The position numbers and the translations under genes are program-made. Source: Anniella stebbinsi (taxonomy: Eukaryota; Chordata; Lepidosauria; Squamata; Anniellidae). From it: a stretch of DNA of 64,000 bases. Positions 55,388 through 64,000 of the stretch are shown here, in pieces; the first letter of the stretch is position 1; each line of letters begins with the position of its first letter. Below the pieces are notes generated by a model. That model did no database searches. It had not been told where the DNA came from and saw only the letters and a program-made list of their open reading frames with translations. The stretch covers positions 220,279,517 to 220,343,516 of the forward strand of contig JARDYH010000004.1 in NCBI GenBank assembly GCA_029215795.1, in the 5' to 3' direction.

Positions 55388-55718
55388 CAGAGTAGACCAG
55401 TCTTCCCTAACCTAGGCCTCATCTACACCAAGCAAGATATTGCACTATGAAAGCGGTATACAGTACGTGTCAATGGGCCTCAACAGTTGTCAGTGCACTT
55501 CAATACCGCTATAAAGCAGTAGTGTGGCTCCTGCCTTTTATATACCGCGTTCATCCCACTTTCATAGTGCAATATCCTGCTTGGTGTAGATGAGGCCCTG
55601 GTGTCCTCCAGAAGTGTTGGATAACAGATCCCCGTATGCCAGCAATCTGGTGACTATGCTGAATGATGGGAGTCTTAGCCAAGCGCATTTGAAGGGTACC
55701 GGGTTGGGGAAGGATGGA
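55388..55718. mobile_element. SP MITE split by an H2 element
   Basis: CAGTCTTCCCTAACCTA before and CTGGTGTCCTCCAGAAGTGT after the H2 insertion join to the SP wording AACCTGGTGTCCTCC. The right end GGGTTGGGGAAGGATGG is present. Confidence 0.75.
55415..55597. mobile_element. H2 MITE, PIF/Harbinger-like
   Basis: 183 bp with ends GGCCTCATCTACACCAAGCA and TGCTTGGTGTAGATGAGGCC, perfect complements. The flanks CTA and CTG are a 3-bp duplication with one change. The interior is palindromic around GGTATTGAAG-like words. Confidence 0.9.
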
Positions 55719-55769
55719 GTACAAAACACTGGGCTTGATGGACAAAGCGCCTGAGCTGGTTTGGGGGAG

Positions 55770-55985
55770 TCTTCAGTGCGCTTGACCCAAGGCTGTGGAA
55801 CAACCTTCCCATTGAGGTCAGAGGGCGTTCGTCCCTTCTCTACTTCCAGTATGGCTTTTCCCTTTCTGCAACCTTCCTGAACTTAGTGCCCTCTAGATGT
55901 GTTGACAACTCACATCTTTCAGGGTCATTTGGTGGACCGTGCTTGTTTAGGATGCTGGAAAATGCATCCAACACATATGGTTGAG
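55770..55985. mobile_element. L2-like C-terminal scrap followed by a diverged SP copy
   Basis: 55780-55860 (AAGGCTGTGGAACAACCTTC, CCATTGAGGTCAGAGG) resembles the W-N-LP-EVR block of L2-like LINEs. 55865-55985 has CCTTCCTGAACTTAGTGCCC and GGTTGAGGAAGG as inverted SP ends. Confidence 0.5.
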
Positions 55986-56985
55986 GAAGGCGGCCCTTGG
56001 CAAGTTTTGCATTTGGCAAAAGTGGCTTTTATTTTATGAAAAGGACCTTCGTGTTCTTATATGGCAGCTACGGTCCTTAATTGCTTTACTTCTGTAAAAA
56101 ATAATAAAAAAAATCGATTGTGCTTTATTTTCATTTTTTTAAAAAATCTAATTGTGGCATGCATTTTTGAGCACAGGAAACGTGGCTTCTTAGTGCTGGG
56201 AGGGGAAGGAAAGAAAGAAAGAAAGAAATCTTATTTTGTCGATTCACTAGAACAAGGAATAGCCAACTTATCCGTTCTTGGGAGACTTCTGTTCTCCAGA
56301 CTGTAGCCTGAAGGCTAGAACTTCTATTTTACCATATAAACTGTATCCTTTCTTACAAAATTGGGTCCCATAATAATGATGGTGCCATGTAATGGTAAGG
56401 GCTTTACAGGAGTGGATCACATGTCCTCAGGCACAGCATTACTTTCCACTATGTACACTTTGACATTACATTCTCCAAATGTTTCCAGCATTTCACAAAT
56501 GACACCACTGCCACACACGGCTGGAAGCTGCCTTCTGCCTGCTGTATTCATCAGTCCTGGGGCTGCAAAACTGAAGGAAAGCATAACCTTAGCTCTGCCT
56601 TCAACCACTGAGAGTGCAACACCAGAGAGGACAACAGAGGGTGCAGATCAGCATAAAATGCCCATGTGCTAATTTATAGATGCACGTTCAGAAAGTCTTA
56701 ACTATAGTTTAAATCAGGGTGCGGAACCAGAAAAGAGAGAAGGAGGCCAAATTGCTCCCCACCAGGCCCTCTGGAGCACTGACTCACACAGACTCTGCCT
56801 TCCAAACTTTTATTTAAACAAAGCCTTCCCACTGAGCTCTCTCAGGCAGTGGCCTTTCTCTCCTGAAGCCAGAAGCAGTGGGTGTTGCCTTCAACCTGGC
56901 TCCTCCCAGGAAGCACAACTCACTCAGGCCAAATCCAGTACTTCTTTCACATTTTTCCAGCGCCCACAGCAGTTTGTGGAATAAT
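55986..56985. other. no gene; short GAAA run near 56207
   Basis: About 1 kb with nothing recognised. Frames at 56061-56306 and 56361-56672 lack any recognisable motif. Confidence 0.4.
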
Positions 56986-57380
56986 AATAATAATTATTTA
57001 TTTCTTACCCGCCTCTCCATCTGGATCAAGGCGGGGAACAACAACATGATAAAATACATAAAACTGATTAAAACATGACACATATTATTAAAACTGCATT
57101 AAAACATCCTAAAACATCCTAAAAACATCCTTAAAACATTCTAAAATTCCACTGGATATGCCTGCCGGAAGAGAACAGTCTTTATAGCTTTCTTAAATTC
57201 TAAAAGACTGTTAAGTTGACGAGTCTCCTTCGGCAGGTCATTCCACAGTCTGGGAGTGGCAGAAGAGAAGGTCCTCTGAGTAACGGTTGTCAGCCTAGTC
57301 TTGGCCGACCGCAGTAAGTTCTTCCCAAAGGACCTGAGCGTGCGGGGCGGATTGTATGGGAGAAGACAGATTGTATGGGA
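56986..57380 (-). mobile_element. L2-clade LINE 3' end, reverse (same family as 29217)
   Basis: ATTATTTATTTCTTACCCGC and GATCAAGGCGGGGAACAAC are the complement of the 31550 tail. CCACTGGATATGCCTGCCGG, GAAGAGAAGGTCCTCTGAGT and GGCCGACCGCAGTAAGTTCT complement 31290-31460. Confidence 0.9.
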
Positions 57381-57831
57381 GAATTCCCAAATCTGCCCAC
57401 AGATCCAAAAACTTTCAGTGGAAAGACCTAATCATGCAGGGGGGCAGTACATGAATCCCCAGGGACTCACATGTTGCACAAAGCCCCAGGAACCCAGCTG
57501 GTGAAGAGAGGAGTATCCACTCCCCTCAGCACCGGCTGAGTCCCTTTCTCTGTGGTGTTGCTAAAATTCGGAGCCTAAGCCGATAGGACACAAATCTACA
57601 TTAAATCTGCACATGCTAATTAATATCTCTATACATGCTTACCAAGGGTCAGATAAAGGTTACCAACTGGCCATCCCTGATGTAGGACAAGCCACATCTG
57701 ATATTCAAGCAAATTCGTGGTGTGTGTATTTCGCAATTGCTACTTTTTTAAAAAAAAATGCACCTTCTCTAGATGAGATGCAGGGTAGGAAATAATACCT
57801 CTTGGCCTTCTAAGAGAATAGGAACATGCAC
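57381..57831. other. no recognised feature
   Basis: Nothing recognised. Confidence 0.4.
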
Positions 57832-57834
57832 TTA

Positions 57835-58189
57835 GGCCCCCTCTACAAGGATTCGCTTTTGCGCCCAGTTAGGCGATTATGCGCATAATCGCTGAAGCGC
57901 ATTTACACCTAATACCTCTGCACAAGAGACGGCGAGAGGCGGCGAAGCGCATTAACGGATGACCAAAATGCGCTTTACAAGTAGTTAATGCGCATAAGCG
58001 CTTGTTCACACAGTCAAAATGCGCTTTAACGGCCAGAGCAAAGTAAAACTCGCTATTTAACACGCATTTGATAATGCGCATAATCGGAGAGATAACGCTC
58101 CTCTACGCCCGATTTGTGCTCCGTTCTTGTAGAGGTAAAAAAAATTAAGCGCCTTGAAAGAGCTTTAAACCTCTCTTGTAGAGGCAGCC
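57835..58189. mobile_element. H3 MITE, GCGC-rich, PIF/Harbinger-like
   Basis: 355 bp. The ends GGCCCCCTCTACAAGGA and TCTTGTAGAGGCAGCC are inverted. A perfect 3-bp duplication TTA lies at 57832-57834 and 58190-58192. The interior repeats ATGCGC and GCGCAT words about a dozen times in both orientations, so it is far richer in CpG than its surroundings. Confidence 0.9.
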
Positions 58190-58192
58190 TTA

Positions 58193-58652
58193 CAAGGATC
58201 ATGCTGAACGTGTGTACTTTTTTAGATTAAATGTTTCAAAATGAGAGGTAACCTATAAAAACACCTAAGGGATTTGCTAGAGTCACAAAACCAAGACATT
58301 AGCCATTTGTTCAGGGGAAAGAGATGGCAATCTAGTTTTGGGCAGGGGGTGGGGGGTGGGGATGAGACGCATGCGGATCTGCAGGCTGTCATCACTACGA
58401 ATTCTGAAGGGCACGAGGATTTGGTTCAGGGCCACCTGGGGTTTTGGAGACAAAGAAACAGCCTGGGGCCCAGTTACAGTTGGTCTCCCAAAGGAGCTAA
58501 CCACAGACCCTTCAGCACGGCACCTGCCAGGCCGTTAATAAAAGTGTCACGGCCACGGGCTTTGCAAGAAGCTCATTTCCCATTTTCAACCCTACAGAGG
58601 CGGCTGCAGTGCCGGCTGTTTTGGAAACAGTCCTGTCAGCATGTAGTAAGAA
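58193..58652. other. no recognised feature
   Basis: A 155-codon frame (58274-58741) crosses here and enters the next MITE; no family motif was recognised. Confidence 0.4.
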
Positions 58653-59177
58653 AACTGCATCCAGACAACACGATAGTCAACGGTGGGGTAATAATCGACT
58701 TGACAGTTGTTTATCCAAGGGGTACTGCCCACACAACGTGATAATAATCAACCGTGGTGTGGATTAGGATCAGCGATGAGTTGACTATTAGTCTATACTG
58801 GGTTGACTCACTCATTCCCCCCTCTCCCCCTCTCAGTCCTCCTGCTAGTGTCCCATCAGCCATTGCTGCCAAAAATCTATCCTGCTGGCTGGACTAGAGC
58901 AGCAGCCGCTGTTTTCACTGTTCTTGCCTTTCAACCCTGTGGCAAATGAAATAACCAACGGTGGCCGAAGAAATAACCAATGGTGCCCTCCACACAACAC
59001 GATAACTAAAGGTGATTCAAATAGCCAACTCTGTGCACTTTTGGTCATTTTGGCCAAATAACCAACTGTTGGTTAAAAAACTCCCTCCACACAACATGAT
59101 AACCCATGGTGGGTTTAATAACCAACTGTCGACTATTTAAACCACCGTTGCTTATCGTCTTGTCTGAACCCAGTCAC
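58653..59177. mobile_element. MITE with CAGACAACACGATA ends (copy B, inverted)
   Basis: Reads as the reverse complement of 35639-36120 along its whole length, for example AATCAACCGTGGTGTGGATT against AATCCACACCACAGTTGATT. It is slightly longer than copy A. Confidence 0.85.
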
Positions 59178-59325
59178 AGCCTGCAACCGGATGGAGTAGA
59201 CAGCCAGGCATTTAATGCTCAGAGAGCCAGAGATCAAAAGGAGCCTCTGTTTCCTCCGGTCAGAAAACAAAAAATTACCAGGGTAGCCCACTTATTTTGT
59301 CTTGTTAGATGTGTTAGATTAACTG

Positions 59326-59483
59326 GTCAAGAGGACAGGGCTCCTGCAGCTTTAACTGTTGTGATGAAGAGGGAATTTCACCAGGTGCTGCATGCATACA
59401 AAATGACACCTGCTGAAATTCCCTTTTCTATGCAACTGTTAAAGATACAGGAGCCCTGTCCTCCTTTTCATATGGTCAGCCTA
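59326..59483. mobile_element. DP hAT MITE, right half
   Basis: GAGGACAGGGCTCCTGCAGC, GAATTTCACCAGGTGCTGCA and CATATGGTCAGCCTA; the left half is absent. Confidence 0.85.
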
Positions 59484-59670
59484 AGCTAGTGAGCGTGTTC
59501 AAATTGTGTTTATATAGCCACCATGGTTAGGAATGGTTCACACAACACACTAAGTCATGGTTCACACGACACACTAAGTCATGGTTCACACGACACACTA
59601 AGCCATAATGTTTAGCACAAAATGCTTAAACACCGTGGCTTAGTATGTTGTCTGAACAGGGTCATTGAAC
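59484..59670. mobile_element. MITE-like stretch with a 24-bp tandem repeat
   Basis: At 59533-59606, units of CATGGTTCACACGACACACT plus AAGT follow each other about three times. CCACCATGGTTAGG and GTGGCTTAGTATG flank it. Confidence 0.7.
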
Positions 59671-60224
59671 CCTACTTCACAGGTAGGTTTTAGCCCTGTG
59701 AGGATGAACTGGGATAATCCCATGCACACCACCCCTAGGGCCAGCTCCAGGTTCGAGGGGTCCCATGGCAATGTGCCTCTAGGCCACCCTGTGGTGGTTG
59801 CCCCTAGCCATGGACTTACCTGGCTGAAGCAGTGGTAGCTGCATGCTTTCATTATAAGCTGAGGTTAAGAGACTAGCTTGTCTAGGGCCACCTATAGAAT
59901 CTGTGGCTGACACAAGATTCAAACTGCAGACTTTGTGGACCGACTTAAATCAACAAGAAAGTGTTTGATTTAAATCACTGATTCAAATCAAGTTTTCCCT
60001 AGAAACTTCTGCCAGCATTCCCTGAACAATGGTGCAAATCTGACCACTAAGCCATGTTAATTTACAACTAAATAGATTATTATTGACACTTACATTATTA
60101 CAAGCAGGCTTTGCATCTCTTCATCTCATCATATATATTTTGCAGGTTTTCCCTTTTACCTATAGAGGGAATGTCTTTAACGTATTCCCATATACAGTCT
60201 TCCTTATGACAGTTGGAAGACAAC
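59671..60224. other. no gene; weak MIR-like words near 59855-59940
   Basis: GAGGTTAAGAGACTAGCTTG and GATTCAAACTGCAGAC resemble MIR-type relics, weakly. Confidence 0.3.
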
Positions 60225-60312
60225 ACAAATCGATGCATGTCACCTCAGAAATACGCTCCATTGAGTTTAATGGGACTTACTTCAAAGTAAGTGAGTATAG
60301 GATTGTACAGGA
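60225..60312. repeat. short palindromic dispersed repeat (AAGTAAGT type)
   Basis: CATTGAGTTTAATGGGACTT, then ACTTCAAAGTAAGTGAGTAT and AGGATTGTACAG. The family is common in reptiles by its wording, but I cannot name it. Confidence 0.6.
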
Positions 60313-60406
60313 AGATGTGCACTCAACAATTTAGTCTTCTCTTTCTTTCCAACGTTGCTTCTTTAAGATGTTAGTTCTGCAAGTGTGGGTTTAGTATGTT
60401 TATAAT

Positions 60407-60610
60407 GGCCCCATTCAGAAGACACCTTAAACTACGGCTTTAACCATGGTGGTTAAGTAGAAAGCAAGGCCCTGTTCAGAAAACACCTTAAACCATGGCT
60501 TTAACCATGATGAATAAGCCATGGTTTAAGGTATCTCCTGAACACGGTCCTGCTTTCTGGCTTAACCACCATAGTTAAAGCCATGGTTTAAGGTGTCTTC
60601 TGAATGGGGG
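60407..60610. mobile_element. nested-palindrome MITE of the CTTAAACCATGG type
   Basis: The outer ends GGCCCCATTCAGAAGACACC and TGTCTTCTGAATGGGG are inverted. Inside, a second palindrome runs from CCCTGTTCAGAAAACACC to GGTATCTCCTGAACACGG. The outer and inner units resemble each other, so the element is a palindrome within a palindrome, like DP. It is related to 15583-15682. Confidence 0.85.
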
Positions 60611-61334
60611 CAATGAGATTTAGTTGTAAGTATCTTGCTTTTAAATTAGAGAGAAATTTAGTATTTATTATGGGTTTTTTTTAAAAAAAAATCCAGAACA
60701 TCCATTTAATTTTTTTAAAAATCCGCTATAAATTTTATTTTAAAAAATCCATTTTATCTGCTTTGTGGCTCGCAGCTCAGACTCTCAGCTGCTGCAACAA
60801 CACGCCTCCCTGCTCAAAGCCAATCCCTTACTCCCATTCCTAATTTTTTTGGTCTTCCTCTTTCTGTACAGTTAATTTGCATTCCACCCTGCTAATTTCA
60901 GGCAGGTGTCTTTCCTACACTTGGATGAATAGTGAATGAAACCAAGATGTGGAAGTGGAGCGCATTGCACAATGCCCAGGCGCATGGCAAGGGGAAACTC
61001 AGCACATATGTGCCTCCCCCTTCACCTTTCCTCAAAGTGCATTCTCAAAAGCACTTCATGAAGACTAGTTGGGCATTAACAGGCTTTAACTGGTCTGTTG
61101 TAATCACAGGGTAGTTAAAGGGTGGGATTTCTTTCCTTTTTTTTCCTTATCTAAATGCGCAATTACTGGTGAAGTAGGAATTTCTAAGCAGTGATTATAA
61201 ATCAGAACTGGGGGAAATAGCTGTTATTCTGGATTAGATTAATCTAAAGTAAAGACAGCTGATCTTGTGTGAAGTACTGCTACATATTTCATTGGCATAA
61301 TATTTTACTGCCTTATTATGCCCATCTTCAAAAC
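60611..61334. other. no recognised feature
   Basis: AT-rich start with TTTTAAAA words; no gene. Confidence 0.4.
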
Positions 61335-61555
61335 AGCAACATAGGCAGCTGGCTCATACCGGATCAGACAGTTTGTCTATCGAGTCCAGGATTGTCTGTT
61401 CCATCTTGCAGCAGCTCTATGGGATCGCTGGCAAAAAGAGACCCTCCCACCTTACCTCTCCCTAATCCTTTTCACAGGAGATGCCAGTGACTGAATCTGG
61501 GACTTTCTGCATGCAAAGCATGTGCTCTCTTTGCTGGGCTATGTATGGTCTCTCA
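61335..61555 (-). mobile_element. tRNA-derived SINE, reverse, old
   Basis: GGCAGCTGGCTCATACCGGA is the reversed tail and GACTTTCTGCATGCAAAGCA followed by TGTGCTC is the reversed tRNA-like head. Confidence 0.7.
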
Positions 61556-61740
61556 AACTGTGCATGCATTTAACATTCAGTCCATTTTACAAAGAGGGAA
61601 CTGAGGCTGAGAGCTCGCAACATGGCCCAACACACCACAACGACTTCATGACACAACTTTTAACTCAAGATTCCAAAACCCAAGGCCGACCAACATTCTA
61701 GACATGGAGTAATGCTGGATTTTGTATAAACTGGGTCAGT

Positions 61741-61858
61741 TTTAAGAACTTAAGAAGAGCCGTGCTGAATCAGACCTACCTGGGGATACTGGGGATTGAA
61801 CCCGGGACCTTCTGCATGCAAAGCAGATGCTCTACCATTGAGCCACGCCCCCTCCAAT
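61741..61858 (-). mobile_element. CR1 tail scrap joined to a SINE head, reverse
   Basis: TAAGAACTTAAGAAGAGCCG is a reversed CR1 tail. GGATTGAACCCGGGACCTTC, then GCAAAGCAGATGCTCTACCA and TTGAGCCACGCCCC, is a well-preserved reversed tRNA-like head with boxes B and A. Confidence 0.8.
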
Positions 61859-62765
61859 CTATCTTGGCATGGGGCTCTCCTGTACCATTATATTTTATCC
61901 TGGGATCCACTGGTTTACCCAACTTTGATGGCCAATCCACACAAGTCTATTCATCTCTGGGTGAGTGTAGCATTTGGCATGAGCCATCCCAAGAGTAATC
62001 ACCACAAACAGGATGTCCAGATCACCACTGTCTACCCAAGAACAACATTTCTCAATGCAAATTCACAGAAATCAAGCAGCTAAAGCAACTATATTTGATA
62101 TATGCCTGTGTGAACCACCTCTCTGTTTAGCACCGCACCACTAAACCGGGAACAGAAATGCCCATGTGGGTGTGCCTTTGAAAAAAAAAATACAAACATG
62201 AGCATGGGCTGTGGAACGGGAAGCAGGTGAAAGAGTTTTTATGCACAATTATGCTCTCAGGTCCTTGTGACATCCAGGCCCTCCCTTTTCTACTCTGAGA
62301 AGGCAATAAATCTTGTTACTCCCCGAAAGCAGTCAAAGACGGAGGGTGGGGGAGGCGTTCAGAGCGGAGTAATGTCAGATGTAATGTTTATCGCACATCA
62401 CCTTGATGGATTATTTTCCAAACAAACCAGGTGTCTAAAATTTTATACAGGCATACCTAACGCGGGCAGCAAGCCCTCTCTACATACGGGCTATATCACT
62501 TTCATGTTTTGTACAGCATCAAGCACAGTACTGACGTTCAACAGTCACAGCAGTTGTAGAAAATAAGAAGTCACGTATTCTTACAGTTACTGGCTCCTGC
62601 TGAAAGGGTGCCAGGCAAGTGAACCAATGTTGTTCATCAGCTCACTTGACTTTGGGTACTTTCCCACAAGCCAGCAAAAGCACCTTTGAGCCTCTTTTAC
62701 TTCTGCATGTGCGAATGCTGTTAATGGGGATCAGGAAACACAAAGGAGCCCGTTTTAACACAAAC
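61859..62765. other. no recognised feature
   Basis: About 900 bp with no supportable gene or repeat. Confidence 0.4.
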
Positions 62766-62768
62766 ACA

Positions 62769-62941
62769 GGCCAGATCTACACCAAGCAGGATATAGCGAT
62801 ATGAAAGCGGTATAAAAGTGGTATATAACAGGCAGAAGCTGCACTACTGCTTTATAGCGGTATTGAAGTGCACTGGCAACTGTTGGGGCCCATAAGACAC
62901 ATACCATATACCGCTATATCCTGCTTGGTGTAGATCTGGCC
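62769..62941. mobile_element. H2 MITE, PIF/Harbinger-like, best-preserved
   Basis: 173 bp with ends GGCCAGATCTACACCAAGCA and TGCTTGGTGTAGATCTGGCC, perfect complements. A 3-bp duplication ACA lies at 62766-62768 and 62942-62944. GATATAGCG pairs with CGCTATATC. Confidence 0.95.
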
Positions 62942-62944
62942 ACA

Positions 62945-63399
62945 TTTCTAGCCAGTTATGGATTACACAGATGCTAGAGATGTGAGGAATGCAAGCGGCG
63001 TCTGTAGCTTTATGTGTTGACGCGAGCACATCCCTTTGCTAGGGTGTACCATGCATTTGACCTTCTTAGTAATTTGGAAATGAGACAGCATAGGGGAAGG
63101 AGGGGCAGGGCTGTGTTTTAGTGCACGTATTTCGGCCACCTAAGGGCCGAATTTCAGCTGGTGCAGGGATACTGAGTTTTGAAGCGAACGGCTTGGAAAT
63201 GTTCAGGACACACTAGCAGAACTTGTGCAAACCTCCCACACGTTTGGTGCCTTCGCTACCACGCGCTGAACCCCTCTGCACTCAACAACGCACACGTTTC
63301 CATGACAAAATGACAGAAAGCATGCATTCAATCAAAATGGTATCTGGAGCTGAGGGATAGCCATATGGCCCACTGGCTGATTTCTGGATATTATAAATA
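62945..63399. other. no recognised feature
   Basis: Nothing recognised. Confidence 0.4.
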
Positions 63400-63540
63400 G
63401 ACGTAGCTCAGTGGTAAAGCACCTGCTTTGCATACGAAAGGTCCCAGGTTCAATCCCCATGGTCCCAAGCAGGGCTGGGGAAAACACCTGCCTGAAAAGA
63501 GCAGTGGTGGTCTGACACAGGGCAAGGAAGATCCCTTTGT
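63400..63540 (+). mobile_element. tRNA-derived SINE
   Basis: Box A TAGCTCAGTGG at 63404-63414 and box B GGTTCAATCCC at 63447-63457 sit at tRNA spacing. The body AGGGCTGGGGAAAACACCTG follows. The acceptor stem does not pair and there is no CR1-like tail, so it is a SINE and not a tRNA gene. Confidence 0.85.
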
Positions 63541-64000
63541 ACCTTCGTCCGGTCCTACAAAGCAAGTAAGAAGAGTGCAGCGTCTGGGTCATTTAACGCA
63601 GATTAATTATACCCTAAATATCAAGCGACTGCGAAGCATCGGGGCCGGCCCTAACATTAGGCAGAGTGAAGTGGCCACCTCGGTCAGCTGATTTTGAGCG
63701 TCATGAAAGGGCAGCAAATCGTTTAATTTAGTTTTTTAGTGTCATAGCACCCACACTCTGGAACTCCCAGCACGCTACAAATTGGACAGGCACTCATCCT
63801 TCTGGGTCCTACTGAAACACACTTTTCCAACAAACATTTCCAGGACAGTAATTCTGTCTTCTGAAGACAGTAATATTACAGTATACAGTAATATTATAAA
63901 GTGTCTAATTGTGACCTTATACTGTATTTTTGGCACATCGCTTAGAAATGTCTATTAATGCGATTCATAAATAGGGTAATATATATAGTTGTTGCATATT
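63541..64000. other. no recognised feature
   Basis: Short ACAGTAATATTA repeats near 63846-63900; nothing else. Confidence 0.4.

Noticed and set aside
58274..58741. 155-codon open frame on the plus strand
   Set aside because: It enters the 58653 MITE and has no recognisable motif.
61778..61852. tRNA gene on the minus strand
   Set aside because: Same tRNA-like SINE head; no intact cloverleaf.
63400..63475. tRNA gene
   Set aside because: Boxes A and B are present but the acceptor and anticodon arms do not fold properly; the sequence continues into a SINE body.

Overview
This is vertebrate nuclear DNA, most likely from a squamate reptile and more probably a lizard than a snake. CR1 3' ends in both the ATTCTATG-type and TTATGTTC-type versions, L2-clade LINE copies with AAT/AAATA tails, a tRNA-derived SINE whose tail resembles CR1, and very many short palindromic DNA transposons together give a squamate repeat profile. 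I found no host protein-coding exon, no functional tRNA, rRNA or other RNA gene, and no CRISPR array. The long open frames lie in GC-rich transposon copies, microsatellites or decayed retrotransposons. The window reads as intergenic or intronic DNA. All similarities were judged by eye; no alignment or database search was run.

Five groups of mobile DNA dominate. (1) A nested-palindrome hAT-type MITE of about 320 bp, called DP here, has 14 copies or fragments; several have perfect 8-bp target duplications (for example 13792-14111, 15840-16157, 21484-21803). (2) A smaller palindromic hAT-like element, called SP, of about 130-150 bp carries the motif ACTACAACTCCCA; the copy at 51609-51745 has a perfect 8-bp duplication. 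(3) A set of elements with GGCC...CTACA ends and 3-bp duplications looks PIF/Harbinger-like: H1 (GC-rich, 5 copies), H2 (3 copies) and H3 (one GCGC-rich copy). (4) LINE remains: L2-clade pieces, CR1 3' ends and one probable R4/Dong-like C-terminal piece. (5) tRNA-derived SINEs.

Layout. 1-9 kb: CR1, an H1 copy, LINE tails, a CR1 3' end, SP and DP copies, and an 80-bp tandem repeat. 9-22 kb: palindromic MITEs, CR1 RT debris, four full-length DP copies, an H1 copy inside an old local duplication, and a 505-bp hAT element carrying a minisatellite. 22-29 kb: LINE tails and an old hAT element (Z) interrupted by two DP copies. 29.2-31.6 kb: the largest element, an L2-clade reverse transcriptase pseudogene split by a 676-bp solo LTR. 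31.7-34 kb: a nested cluster in which a SINE is split by a composite DP element containing an inverted copy of sequence that also lies at 28.3-28.6 kb. 34-45 kb: one copy of a paired 480-525-bp MITE, three H1 copies, LINE tails, a CR1 copy. 45-51 kb: CR1 and L2 tails, the R4-like piece, a GATCCG-rich hAT palindrome. 51-64 kb: microsatellites, LINE tails, H2/H3 elements, the second copy of the paired MITE, a tandem repeat and SINEs.

The genes do not act together because none is intact. What can be reconstructed is an insertion history: nested insertions give a relative age order, and the palindromic families show signs of copying between their arms.
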